Source: Spirochaetota bacterium (GTDB lineage Bacteria > Spirochaetota > Leptospiria > Turneriellales > Turneriellaceae). From it: 32,426 bases of DNA. The DNA lies in the NCBI GenBank assembly GCA_018240245.1, contig JAFEGD010000075.1:1-32426 (forward strand). The letters run 5' to 3'. The notes beneath the pieces were generated by a model. It ran no database searches. It saw only the letters and a list, made by a program, of their open reading frames with translations, and had not been told where the DNA came from. Made by a program: the position numbers and the translations under genes. Below are positions 8,667 through 17,291 of this stretch, one piece after another; position 1 is the first letter of the stretch; each line of letters begins with the position of its first letter.

Positions 8667-10109
8667 TTGAATTCAAAAAAAGATCGCATCTACACGTCGA
8701 GTGAACTACAACACTTGCTCCGTGAAATTCCGGGTATAACCGCCGCAAAAATCGAAATGTTGCGCGAGCACTGGCGGCTGCTTCTTGAATCCGACGACCG
8801 CACCGATTTGACGCGCCTGACGACGAGCGACGATATCGCAATCAAGCATTATCTCGATTGTGCGTTGCCGTTAAAATTCGCACAGTTGCCGTCGCCGCTT
8901 TTAGACATCGGCAGCGGCGCGGGCTTTCCCGGGCTGGTGCTCAAAATTCTTTCGCCCGAAACAGAAGTGATATTAGGCGAAGTGCGCCCGAAGCGCACCG
9001 AGTTCTTGCAGCACGCGATCGAGGTTTTGGGACTAAAAGGCGTGACGGTTTATGCACACCGTATCGGGCCGCAGTTTCCGCATACGATTCGTGGCGTTGT
9101 GACGCGCGCTTTAGAGAGTGCGCGCGATACGCTCTATCGCGTGCAACCGTTCTTGCCGACGGGCGGCCAAGTGCTTTTGCTCAAAGGCCCGAAAGGCGAC
9201 ACAGAAATTGCCGAAGCGTTGGGTGAGAGCAAAGATTTTTACCACGAGCAAACTTTTTCATATCGATTGACCAATGGCCACGAGCGCCAATTGGTCGTAT
9301 TTAAGCGCGAAAAAGAATCGCTACGGCAATTACCGAAGACGACGAAGATGATGGCGGCGCAGCGAATCGAAATCACCTCGCGCGCAAACGAAATATTTAA
9401 GTCGTTGCTTTCGCTCGCCGACGCGCGCGGCATTCGTAAAGAAAAGAAATTTATAGTCAGCGGAAAAAAATTAATCGACGAAATTTTATCGTCGCCTCGT
9501 CTCAAGGCTTCGCTCGAGAGTGTCGTTGTCGATTCAAGCCACGAAATTCCCGAAGGCACTCAGCGTGCGCTCGTCTTAGCGCCGCAGCTCTTTCGCGAGG
9601 TCGATGTCTTAGGCACACGCTGCCCGCTCGCGCTGATGCGAATTCCCGAGTTGTGCGCCTGGCAGGGCGACACAACTCCGGGTGTTACCGTGTTTATTCC
9701 TTTTCAAGATCCGAGTAACGTCGGCGCGGCGATTCGTTCGGCGGTCGCGTTCGGTGTGCGGCGAGTTATTTTGCTCAAAGAAGCGGCGTCGCCCTTTTTA
9801 CCGAAAGCGGTGCGCGCAGCGGCAAATGCGCTGTTTGAAGTCGAACTGCTCTCTGGCCCTGCGCTCGACGCACTCGTAGAAAGCGATAAAAAGATATGGC
9901 GCCTCGATGCGAAAGGCAAAGAAATCGCCCAGGCGGAGTTCGAAAACTCGGTGATGCTCTTACCCGGGGTCGAAGGTTTTGGTTTTCGCAAAGCGGGCAA
10001 TACTACAGCGCTGCGCATTCCCATTTCAGATAAGGTCGAATCGCTGAATGCGCAGACGGCGCTCGCGATTGCGCTCTATGAAATTGAGCGTCGAGCAAAG
10101 ACTGTATGA
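8667..10109 (+). CDS. rsmG: RsmG (16S rRNA G527 methyltransferase) fused to a TrmH/SpoU 2'-O-methyltransferase
   Basis: Two RNA methyltransferases lie in one 480-residue frame. Residues 1 to about 220 are RsmG (GidB), which makes 16S rRNA m7G527: the SAM motif LLDIGSGAGFPGLVL, RPKRTEFLQHAIEVLGL, and TRALESARDTL with a GGQVLLLKGPK strand. Residues ~236-480 are a TrmH/SpoU trefoil-knot enzyme: a substrate-binding part starting ITSRANEIFKSL, motif 1 DPSNVGAAIRSAVAFG (348-363), motif 2 PGVEGFG (433-439) and motif 3 VESLNAQTALAIALYE (from 457). Both active sites look intact. The start is TTG at 8667, the only canonical start in front of the RsmG core. The end overlaps the next gene by ATGA. Which RNA nucleotide the SpoU half modifies cannot be read from sequence. 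Confidence 0.88.
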   Translation: MNSKKDRIYTSSELQHLLREIPGITAAKIEMLREHWRLLLESDDRTDLTRLTTSDDIAIKHYLDCALPLKFAQLPSPLLDIGSGAGFPGLVLKILSPETEVILGEVRPKRTEFLQHAIEVLGLKGVTVYAHRIGPQFPHTIRGVVTRALESARDTLYRVQPFLPTGGQVLLLKGPKGDTEIAEALGESKDFYHEQTFSYRLTNGHERQLVVFKREKESLRQLPKTTKMMAAQRIEITSRANEIFKSLLSLADARGIRKEKKFIVSGKKLIDEILSSPRLKASLESVVVDSSHEIPEGTQRALVLAPQLFREVDVLGTRCPLALMRIPELCAWQGDTTPGVTVFIPFQDPSNVGAAIRSAVAFGVRRVILLKEAASPFLPKAVRAAANALFEVELLSGPALDALVESDKKIWRLDAKGKEIAQAEFENSVMLLPGVEGFGFRKAGNTTALRIPISDKVESLNAQTALAIALYEIERRAKTV

Positions 10110-10996
10110 AATTTCAAGCGCGAGTTGCTATCGGTGTTTGCCCGTTGTGCGGGGGATTATCCGCACCCCACTTGACAAAAGCCGATGCTGCGGGAAAAAT
10201 CTATAACATCTATGCATGCAGCAATTGTACTGTGTGGCATCTGCATCCGCTACCATCGACAAGCGAACTAACAGAGCTATACCAAAGCACGTATTTCAAA
10301 GAACGCAGCGATCGCGGCTATGCCGATTACACTTCGGAGAAAATATACCGATCGGTTGTTTCAACGCTCGCAAAAAATCTGCGCGATCTCGATTTCTTTT
10401 CGTGGGAGCAAAACTTGCGCGACAAAAAGCTTCTCGAGGTTGGCTGCGCAGCGGGGCATGCGGTGGCGTTTTTTGCCGACCGTGGTTGGCAAAGTTTAGG
10501 CATCGACATTGCGCGCGAAATGGTGGTAGCAGGGCAACACATCGGTCGCAATCTCTTATGCGCAGATTTTTTGCGGCACGATTTTGAGAATCAAAAGTTT
10601 AATCTTATTACCCACTGGGCGACGCTTGAACATTTGCCCGATGCCGAAGCGTTCTTACGTAAAATGGTGCAATACTTAGAACCCGACGGGCGCATCTATT
10701 TGAGCACATGCAACACCGGTTATTTTGCGCGCCGCAAGGGTGCAGCGTGGCGCTATCTCAACGTACCCGAGCATGTTTTTTATTTTAATAAAAAATCGTT
10801 GGCTGAATTAGCTGCGCGCTGTGGGCTCGAGATAATCCGCAGCTTTAGTTATGGTTCGGGCTTCACAACGCGCGAAAATACCTCTTGGTGGTATCGCTGT
10901 AAGAAGCGCATAGGCGACCGGCTCGCGCATTTTTTCCTCACGGGCGATATGATTGTCGTCGAGCTTCGCTCCCGTGCAAACCCCAAAACTCGCTGA
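10106..10996 (+). CDS. Zinc-ribbon class I SAM-dependent methyltransferase
   Basis: The ATG overlaps the preceding stop (ATGA), so translation is probably coupled to the RsmG-TrmH gene. The 296-residue protein starts with a zinc ribbon (Cys12, Cys15, Cys38, Cys41). A Rossmann methyltransferase follows, with motif I LLEVGCAAGHAVAFFADRGW near residue 110, GIDIAREMV, the acidic CADFLRHDF, THWATLEHLPDAEAFL and LEPDGRIYLST. Such ribbon-methyltransferases often act on sugars or lipids in surface polysaccharide or secondary metabolism. The substrate here is unknown. The stop codon TGA is the loop of an 18-bp perfect hairpin. Confidence 0.85.
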   Translation: MKFQARVAIGVCPLCGGLSAPHLTKADAAGKIYNIYACSNCTVWHLHPLPSTSELTELYQSTYFKERSDRGYADYTSEKIYRSVVSTLAKNLRDLDFFSWEQNLRDKKLLEVGCAAGHAVAFFADRGWQSLGIDIAREMVVAGQHIGRNLLCADFLRHDFENQKFNLITHWATLEHLPDAEAFLRKMVQYLEPDGRIYLSTCNTGYFARRKGAAWRYLNVPEHVFYFNKKSLAELAARCGLEIIRSFSYGSGFTTRENTSWWYRCKKRIGDRLAHFFLTGDMIVVELRSRANPKTR

Positions 10997-11014
10997 GCGA
11001 GTTTTGGGGTTTGC
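10976..11014 (+). terminator. Perfect 18-bp hairpin with the stop codon as its loop
   Basis: The left arm at 10976-10993 (GCAAACCCCAAAACTCGC) and right arm at 10997-11014 are exact reverse complements separated by TGA, the stop of the methyltransferase gene. A T-rich stretch (TTTACTTATTT) follows, so transcription termination is the likely role. The hairpin would form only after the ribosome leaves. Confidence 0.75.
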
Positions 11015-11057
11015 TTTACTTATTTGCAAAATATCTCTAAAATATTTCTTGCTGTTC

Positions 11058-12317
11058 GTGAATTCTCTGCGCCTGTTGCCATTATTATTGGCGGTGGTTA
11101 TTGCTCTTGGCTCCTGCGGTCGGTGCGCCGCACCCGAAAAGCGAAAGGTCAAGCGCATCGATACGATGCTCGACGACTATGTAAAAAGCGAGCGCATCGC
11201 GGGTGCTGCTGCGATTGTGCTGCGCGACGGCATGGCTGTCTACCAGAAGCTTGCGGGTTGGGCCGACCGCGAAAACGCTAAACCCATGCGCATGGATACT
11301 TTATTCCGCATCGCTTCGATGACCAAAGCGTTGACGAGTCTCGGTATATTGCTCTTGATCGAAGAGAAAAAAATTGGGCGCTACGACCGCCTCGCTAGAT
11401 ATATTCCAGAATTTGCGCATCTCGAAGTTGTCGTGAAAGATGCGCAAACGAAAGAGTTAAAGAAAGAGCCGGCCAAGCGAGCGATGACAATCCATCAACT
11501 GCTCACGCACACATCGGGACTCACGTATGGCACGCATCCCGATATCGCCGAAGAATTTCAAAAAGAAGGGCTCGGTCGCGCGCTCGGCGCCGGCTGGAAT
11601 CTATCGACAAGAAGCGATTCTATTTGCAAAATCGCGCGCAAGATCGGTAAATTGCCGCTGGCTTTTCAACCGGGTGGTCCGTGGGTTTACGGATATAGCA
11701 CCGATGTCTTGGGTTGTGTGATTGAAATCGTCTCGAAGAAATCGCTCGATAAATTTTTTGAAGAGCGCATCACGGGGCCGCTCGGCATGAAAGATACATT
11801 CTTTTACGTGCCCAAGACTGAAGCCGATCGACTGGCTGTACTCTACGGTAGCACCAAAGACGGCAAAAGCGAGCGTTACAATAGTCTTGTGCGCTATCCC
11901 TACATCGACGGGCCACGCCGAACCTTTTCGGGTGGAGCGGGACTAATCTCGACTGCGCTCGACTACGCAAAATTTCTTGAGATGATTCGGCAGGGCGGGC
12001 GCTTGGGTGATGTACGCATTGCGTCGCCCGAGACGGTCAAGCTCATGTCGACGGCGCAGGTCGCGACGAGCTATACGCATAATTTAGGTTTCGGCTATGG
12101 TTTTGAAGTTTCAGAAAAACCCGGCTATATGGGTAAAGAGGGTGCGGGCTCTTTCGGCTGGACCGGCGCGTACGGTACGTTTTATCGCATCGATCCCATC
12201 AATCACTTAGTGATTGTGCTCATGACGCAGCTCTATCCAAATAATACCGACATCAAGCCGCAGTTCTGGGACGCAGTCTACAATGCGCTCGACGAATTAC
12301 AAGTGCCAGAACCTTAA
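11058..12317 (+). CDS. Lipoprotein serine hydrolase of the beta-lactamase/EstB family
   Basis: The product is a penicillin-binding-protein-like serine hydrolase that may act as an esterase or D-aminopeptidase. With the GTG start at 11058 it begins with a lipoprotein signal peptide (LLPLLLAVVIALGSC, lipid-modified Cys20). The nucleophile motif SMTK is Ser87-Lys90. LLTHTSGLTYG is at about 148-158, the tyrosine motif GYSTDVLG has Tyr213, and a late GWTGAYG occupies the KTG position. An ATG at 10953 also opens the frame, but it lies inside the previous gene and upstream of its terminator hairpin, so it is rejected; TTG 11049 is an alternative. True beta-lactam hydrolysis is not implied, since most members of this group act on other esters or amides. 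The stop lies 1 base from the convergent pip stop. Confidence 0.85.
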   Translation: MNSLRLLPLLLAVVIALGSCGRCAAPEKRKVKRIDTMLDDYVKSERIAGAAAIVLRDGMAVYQKLAGWADRENAKPMRMDTLFRIASMTKALTSLGILLLIEEKKIGRYDRLARYIPEFAHLEVVVKDAQTKELKKEPAKRAMTIHQLLTHTSGLTYGTHPDIAEEFQKEGLGRALGAGWNLSTRSDSICKIARKIGKLPLAFQPGGPWVYGYSTDVLGCVIEIVSKKSLDKFFEERITGPLGMKDTFFYVPKTEADRLAVLYGSTKDGKSERYNSLVRYPYIDGPRRTFSGGAGLISTALDYAKFLEMIRQGGRLGDVRIASPETVKLMSTAQVATSYTHNLGFGYGFEVSEKPGYMGKEGAGSFGWTGAYGTFYRIDPINHLVIVLMTQLYPNNTDIKPQFWDAVYNALDELQVPEP

Positions 12318-12318
12318 T

Positions 12319-13260
12319 TTATTTGAGCTTGAAGCGGTCGGTTGCTTCGACAAGCGCGGCGCGAATCCCGGGTTCGAACGCCGCGTGGCCGGCATCGGGT
12401 ATAACCGCCAGACGGGCGCGCGGTAATTTCTCTTGGAGATCGAATGCGTTTTTGACAGGGCAGACGACATCGTAACGCCCGTGAATAATATCGGTCGAGA
12501 GATGCTCGATGCGGTGCGCGTTATTCAAGATATAGTTATCTGCGGGAAAAAAGCAATTATTGACGAAGTAGTGGCATTCGATGCGCGCGAGCGCAACGGC
12601 AATCTCGGTAAACTCGGTATACATGGCGGAGTTACTCCTTAGACAAATCGTCGCTCCTTCCCATTGGCTCCACGCGCGTGCGGCCTCGCTGCGCTCGTTC
12701 TTATTCGACGAAGTCAATCGTCGGTAGAATGCGTGTAATAGATCGTGGCGTTCGCTTTCGGGAATCACCGCGATATATTTTTTCCATTCGTCGGGAAAAA
12801 TTTGATGTGCGCCCGCTTGATAGAACCAAAGAATTTCTTCGTGGCGGCAGAGAAAAATTCCGCGCACGATGAGATGCAAGATGCGCTCGGGGTGGTTGAT
12901 CGCATAACTTAACGCAAGCGTGCTGCCCCACGAGCCGCCAAAGACCAACCATTTGTTGACTTTCAGCCGGCGGCGAATGACTTCAATGTCGCCGACGAGA
13001 TCCCATAGCGTGTTTTCTCTGAGTTCGGCGTACGGCGTGCTTTTGCCCGCGCCGCGTTGGTCGAAAAGTATAATACGGTATTTTTCGGGATTAAAAAAGC
13101 GGCGATGGTTCGGCGAGAGTCCGGCGCCGGGGCCACCGTGCAAAAATAACGCGGGTATCCCTTTCGGATTGCCGCATTCTTCGACGTAGAGCGTGTGCAG
13201 ACTCGAAACCTTGATGTGATATTTTTTTACTTTGTGGATTTCTGGATAGAGCTCTTGCAT
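12319..13260 (-). CDS. pip: Proline iminopeptidase (alpha/beta hydrolase)
   Basis: This enzyme removes N-terminal proline from peptides in the cytoplasm (peptidase family S33). The 313-residue length is normal. The oxyanion motif HGGPG is at residues 41-45 and FDQRGAGKS at 66-74. The nucleophile elbow GGSWGS has Ser110. The catalytic acid is Asp264 in GRYDVVCPV and the catalytic base is His292 in PDAGHAAFEPG. WSQWEGA near 198-203 in the cap domain is also characteristic. There is no signal peptide. It lies 39 bases downstream of the enzyme I gene on the same strand, so the two may be co-transcribed. No Shine-Dalgarno sequence is obvious. Confidence 0.94.
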   Translation of the reverse strand: MQELYPEIHKVKKYHIKVSSLHTLYVEECGNPKGIPALFLHGGPGAGLSPNHRRFFNPEKYRIILFDQRGAGKSTPYAELRENTLWDLVGDIEVIRRRLKVNKWLVFGGSWGSTLALSYAINHPERILHLIVRGIFLCRHEEILWFYQAGAHQIFPDEWKKYIAVIPESERHDLLHAFYRRLTSSNKNERSEAARAWSQWEGATICLRSNSAMYTEFTEIAVALARIECHYFVNNCFFPADNYILNNAHRIEHLSTDIIHGRYDVVCPVKNAFDLQEKLPRARLAVIPDAGHAAFEPGIRAALVEATDRFKLK

Positions 13261-13299
13261 ACGTCGGTATTCAATATTTTTACGAGACAGCCACCATTT

Positions 13300-15063
13300 T
13301 CACGACCCGCGGTATAAAATATCGAGCGTCGTCGCTTTGGCCTTTTCGACACGTTCGCGTGCGTCGCGAACTTTGAGTATTTGCTTGAGAAAATTATGCT
13401 CGCCATAATCTTTGAGCGCTAAGAGCGTGTTGGTTATAATCGGCATACGATGCGTCGGCAAGACAAAACGCCGAAAACCGAAACTGCGCAGCCAGGCGAC
13501 AGCCCACGGTTCGCCGACAACCTCGCCGCAGATAGTGAGTGGGGCGCTTTTTTCGATGCTTTTGAGGTGCTGCGCCAACGCGACAAAGGCATCGCTTAAA
13601 AGCGCGCGGTGCAGATTCGACGTTGCGTCGCGCCGTTCCATCGCTAGCGAACTTAAAAGATCGGATGTGCCGATATAGAAAAAATCGAGTTGCTCGGCCC
13701 ATTGCCGCGCCGCTAAGACAGCCGCCGTGTTTTCTAACATCGCTCCGAGACGCACCGACACTTTATTTTTGGAGCGATTATTGTCTGCGATGATGTCGCG
13801 GACAAAGTCGATCTCGTACGCTTCGGATACGTAAGGTATCAAGATATCGAGTTTGCGCTCCGCTTCTTCGGCGGCTTTTAATAGCGATACGATTTGCGTT
13901 TCGAGTATTTTCTTTTCGTGCAGCAAAAAGCGAATACCGCGCAATTCGTGGTGGCTGTCGATGCGCGCGCTCCGCAAAAAATTTTTATCGTCGGAGAAAT
14001 CGAACAGACGAAATACGACGTCGAGCTTCGGTCGCAGCGATAAAATGTACTCGTATTGGCGCGCGAGTTGCTTGAGCGTGGGCATCTCGTGCGCTTCGCT
14101 GATTTGGTATTCGGTGCGATAGAGCCCGATTTTTTGTCGTACCTCTTTTTTGGGCGCGGCTTCGGCGATTTCCGAGAGAAAATGTAACGTGCCCGAGAGC
14201 TCGACGACTGTGCTCGCATCGATGCGCACTTTTTGCGACCACGGCGGATGCTCGTCGGCTTCGGGGGTTTGGACGAAGCGAATACTCTTGCGCGGTTTCA
14301 AAACAATATAACCGATATCGGCGTCGAGAAGCACGGGTATCTGCTTACGTATACGAAAAAAGCGCGCGTCGGCGACCGCAACACAAGGGATGCGCATCGC
14401 ACGCAGCATCACGAGTTCGTGCGCCGTCTCGCTTGTATCGCCGATAACGATGCCGCGTACGCCCGCGCGCTTTAACGCCAAGACTTCGCTGACGGTCAAT
14501 TTCTGCGCGGCGACAATCGATACTCCGTCGGGTAGCTTTATATCTTGCTGCATGCCCAAGAAGAAAAGTATGCGCCGTTTCATGTCGCTCATGTCTTGCA
14601 GAAAGTGGCGACCTTCGGGCCGCTTGTTGAAAGATGTTCCGGCGTGTTCGAAGCGAAATTGGCGCGAGACAACGTTGATAACCGCAGCGAGCGCGGCGGC
14701 GGCGGTCGCGCCCGTATGAAAAATATGCTTCTTGATTTCGGCAAGAAAATAAGGATCTTCGAGCGTCATGAGGTGCGATTCGAGCACATCGATCGCGTCG
14801 TCGATTGCCTGAATTTCGCTAGGGTTCTTTTTACGCCGGTCGAGCATCATTTTTTTCTCGCTCGCCAATTGCAGTTGCGAGGCGCGTAGCGCGTTTTTGA
14901 AATAACGGTATTCGCTGCGCGGGCTTTCGGCAGTACGCTCGGGGGCAATGAAGCGCTCGCGGCGGTATTCGGCGATAACGCCGCGCACGCGACCCGGATA
15001 AATACTTTTAGCTCGAATATGCCGCATCGGACTTTGCGGCAGGGCGGAAAATTGCCGTTGCAT
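13300..15063 (-). CDS. ptsI: Divergent phosphoenolpyruvate-protein phosphotransferase (PTS enzyme I)
   Basis: Enzyme I takes phosphate from PEP and passes it to HPr. The 587-residue protein aligns by eye along the family. The swivelling phosphohistidine domain has TAHELVMLRAMRIPCV with His215 where E. coli has His189. The PEP-binding barrel has IGLYRTE, FRLFDFSDDKNF, GAMLENTAAVLAARQW, FFYIGTSDL, and CGEVVGEP with Cys512 (E. coli Cys502). Many surrounding positions are substituted, for example ETAHEL for the usual GRTSHTA. No HPr, EIIA or sugar permease gene lies nearby, so a regulatory PTS rather than sugar uptake is inferred. An N-terminal extension precedes the core, and Met13 is an alternative start. 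The gene diverges from an exported hypothetical protein. Confidence 0.85.
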   Translation of the reverse strand: MQRQFSALPQSPMRHIRAKSIYPGRVRGVIAEYRRERFIAPERTAESPRSEYRYFKNALRASQLQLASEKKMMLDRRKKNPSEIQAIDDAIDVLESHLMTLEDPYFLAEIKKHIFHTGATAAAALAAVINVVSRQFRFEHAGTSFNKRPEGRHFLQDMSDMKRRILFFLGMQQDIKLPDGVSIVAAQKLTVSEVLALKRAGVRGIVIGDTSETAHELVMLRAMRIPCVAVADARFFRIRKQIPVLLDADIGYIVLKPRKSIRFVQTPEADEHPPWSQKVRIDASTVVELSGTLHFLSEIAEAAPKKEVRQKIGLYRTEYQISEAHEMPTLKQLARQYEYILSLRPKLDVVFRLFDFSDDKNFLRSARIDSHHELRGIRFLLHEKKILETQIVSLLKAAEEAERKLDILIPYVSEAYEIDFVRDIIADNNRSKNKVSVRLGAMLENTAAVLAARQWAEQLDFFYIGTSDLLSSLAMERRDATSNLHRALLSDAFVALAQHLKSIEKSAPLTICGEVVGEPWAVAWLRSFGFRRFVLPTHRMPIITNTLLALKDYGEHNFLKQILKVRDARERVEKAKATTLDILYRGS

Positions 15064-15125
15064 CGTCAGCTATAAAACGGTTTAACGTATGTCCGCACAG
15101 TGGCCGCAGTAAACTGCTAAAACAA
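15064..15125. promoter_or_regulatory. Divergent promoter region with a short palindrome
   Basis: These 62 bases separate the enzyme I gene (-) from the exported hypothetical gene (+). They hold an AT-rich TATAAAA at about 15071-15077 and a palindrome GCAGT-AA-ACTGC at 15106-15117 close to the + start. The palindrome could be an operator, but there is no second copy in view to support that. Confidence 0.3.
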
Positions 15126-16181
15126 GTGACATATTTCAGCCGATACTATACCATGCTGCCCCGTGGCGCTTTTTATCAGGTAATCGCTTTGTTCGCGTTT
15201 TGGACTATAATGCCGACGCTGTGGGGGGCCTCTTGGCGTAATAATAAAGTCGACCACCACGGTAACATAACCGAGAACTTCAGTGCATCCGGCCTGAGGC
15301 TTTATATTTCTTCGCCGCGTGTGCGTTTTGCGCGCAATGAAACCATCGCCTTCGATGTCGCGTTGGTCAACGAAGGGGCATACCCGATCACGATGTATCT
15401 GCACGAAAACCCGTTACGCAATTTTACAATCATTGCCCGCGATGCGCAGGGGCGTTCGCTCAATGTTAAAGAAGAGATGTATTATCGGTTTCCCGCAGAT
15501 TTTCGCGACCCACACCACACGCGCTATACCGGCGAAACGTATCCGATGCGCAAGATGATTATCCATGCAGGGGAGCGCTACCAAAAACACATTAAGCTCG
15601 CCGACTATATCGATTGGGATAGCTTTTCGGAAAATCTAAAAACGTTACGGATTACGGCGCACTTTTATCCGAATCCTTTGCAGGCCGAGCGGTATTTTCT
15701 CGCATCCGAGGGGGAGCTAAATCTGCTCTATGACCAAAGCCGTGAGGTATTGCGAGAGAAAGACAACGCCAACTCTGCGGCTATCGAACCCATGCAAGTG
15801 AGCGCGCGTGAGATTGTATTCTTAATGCTCTCGGCCGAATACACGAAAAATTGGGCGCAATACTTCAAATATGTTTCACTCAAAGATATCGTCCGCGATT
15901 ACCCCGAATTTTCGCGACTCTATGCTGGCGATACTGCCGAAGATCAAGCAAGTGCGCTCGGCGAGTTTCGTAAATATTTAAGCGGTCGCGGCGCGCACCG
16001 GTTGCTCAAATTTAGAGTGCTCGGCGGCGAAAGCCGCGAAGCCGGTTCGACGGCCGAAGTACGGGTACGCGCGCGGCGCGATGTCGAAGGCTTCGAGCGC
16101 GATTATTTGACAACGTATTATTTGACGAAGCGAGAGGCGCTTTGGCAGATTACCGGTATCGAGTCGCGATTGGCCGACTGA
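15126..16181 (+). CDS. Exported hypothetical protein with an immunoglobulin-like N-terminal domain
   Basis: The family is not recognised. The N-terminus carries a signal peptide: from ATG 15153 it reads MLPRG, then a hydrophobic run ending TLWGASW, with cleavage near WGA. The frame also opens at GTG 15126, and neither start has a clear Shine-Dalgarno sequence. Residues ~55-200 look like a beta-sandwich (VRFARNETIAFDVALVNEG, PITMYLHENPLRNFTI), similar in style to BsuPI-type or other Ig-like folds. The C-terminal ~130 residues (MQVSAREIVFLMLSAEY to the end) combine helices with a sheet ending VRARRDVEGFERDYLTTYYL, possibly an NTF2-like module. A periplasmic location is inferred. It lies 29 bases upstream of fliM. 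Confidence 0.7.
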   Translation: MTYFSRYYTMLPRGAFYQVIALFAFWTIMPTLWGASWRNNKVDHHGNITENFSASGLRLYISSPRVRFARNETIAFDVALVNEGAYPITMYLHENPLRNFTIIARDAQGRSLNVKEEMYYRFPADFRDPHHTRYTGETYPMRKMIIHAGERYQKHIKLADYIDWDSFSENLKTLRITAHFYPNPLQAERYFLASEGELNLLYDQSREVLREKDNANSAAIEPMQVSAREIVFLMLSAEYTKNWAQYFKYVSLKDIVRDYPEFSRLYAGDTAEDQASALGEFRKYLSGRGAHRLLKFRVLGGESREAGSTAEVRVRARRDVEGFERDYLTTYYLTKREALWQITGIESRLAD

Positions 16182-16210
16182 CGCCATAATAGAAGAGGTA
16201 GAAAAAGCGT

Positions 16211-17239
16211 ATGACCGACATACTTTCGCAAGACGAAATAGACCAGCTACTCTCGGCAATCTCGTCGGGCGACGCGCAACAAGAAGATTTCTCCGCGTCG
16301 CAAGCCGAGCAGAAAAAAGTCAAGATTTACGACTTCAAGCGCCCGGACAAATTTTCGAAAGACCAGATTCGTACCGTACAGATGATGCACGAAACGTTCG
16401 CGCGTCTGACGACAACGGCGCTTTCGGCAAAGTTGCGCGCGATGGTCTCGGTTCACGTACAATCGGTCGACCAGCTAACGTACGAAGAATTTATCCGTTC
16501 GATTCCGAACCCGACGACGCTCTCTCTCATCAATATGGATCCGTTGAAAGGTTCGGCGATTCTCGAAGTCGACCCTTCGATTACCTTTACGATTATCGAT
16601 CGCCTGTTCGGCGGTGCCGGCGACCACGCGAAACTTTCGCGCGAACTTACCGACATCGAGATGTCGGTGATCGAAGGTATTATCGTTCATATTTTGGGTA
16701 ACTTGCGCGAGGCATGGTCGACGGTGATCGATCTCAGACCGCGTTTAGGTACGATCGAAACAAACCCGCAGTTCGCGCAAATCGTACCGCCGAACGAGAT
16801 GGTGATGCTCATCACGCTCGAAACCAAAATCGGCGAATCAGAAGGGATGATGAATCTTTGTATCCCCTATATTACGATCGAGCCAATTATCCAAAAGCTC
16901 TCCGCGCAATATTGGTTCTCTTCGATTCGACGCGGAGAAAGCGATGTCAATCGCACGATGATTCAAAGTCGCCTCGATAATGTGCAGGTGCAAATTTCCG
17001 TCGAGATTGGTACGGTTAACCTCGGCTTTCGCGATATTATGAATCTTAAAGTCGGCAATATCATTAAAATGCCGAAAACAACCGTGCGTGAAGAGTTCAC
17101 GTTCAAAGTCGAAGAGCGCGCGAAATTTAAGTGTCGCCCCGGTCGCATCGGGTCGCGCTTAGCGGTGCAGATCGGCGATACAGTCGTCGATACGCCAGAC
17201 GAACTCTTGATCGGTACACGCAGCGAAGAAGAAGCTTAA
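16211..17239 (+). CDS. fliM: Flagellar motor switch protein FliM
   Basis: FliM is the C-ring protein that binds phosphorylated CheY and sets the direction of flagellar rotation. The N-terminal CheY-binding motif is LSQDEIDQLL (residues 5-14). A linker is followed by KIYDFKRPDKFSKDQ and the CheC-like middle domain with the conserved LFGGAG (residues 132-137). The C-terminal SpoA/FliN-like domain covers about residues 250-330 (VQISVEIGTVNLGFRDIMNLKVGNII is its first part). The 342-residue length is normal. A good ribosome binding site (AAGAGGT) precedes the ATG. No other flagellar gene is adjacent, unlike the fliL-fliM-fliN order of many bacteria. It places motility in this organism. Confidence 0.96.
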   Translation: MTDILSQDEIDQLLSAISSGDAQQEDFSASQAEQKKVKIYDFKRPDKFSKDQIRTVQMMHETFARLTTTALSAKLRAMVSVHVQSVDQLTYEEFIRSIPNPTTLSLINMDPLKGSAILEVDPSITFTIIDRLFGGAGDHAKLSRELTDIEMSVIEGIIVHILGNLREAWSTVIDLRPRLGTIETNPQFAQIVPPNEMVMLITLETKIGESEGMMNLCIPYITIEPIIQKLSAQYWFSSIRRGESDVNRTMIQSRLDNVQVQISVEIGTVNLGFRDIMNLKVGNIIKMPKTTVREEFTFKVEERAKFKCRPGRIGSRLAVQIGDTVVDTPDELLIGTRSEEEA

Positions 17240-17291
17240 CGAAACCTAAAAAACGGTTTTCAGCCTGTTTCGAGAACAATTTCTCCATTTA

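Noticed and set aside
8615..8689. Extended N-terminus of the RluA-like gene from ATG 8689
   Set aside because: It overlaps the divergent RsmG-TrmH start and encodes an AT-rich hydrophobic leader untypical of a cytoplasmic RNA enzyme.
10953..11057. Upstream extension of the serine hydrolase to ATG 10953
   Set aside because: It would start inside the methyltransferase gene and before its terminator hairpin, and would bury the lipoprotein signal peptide.
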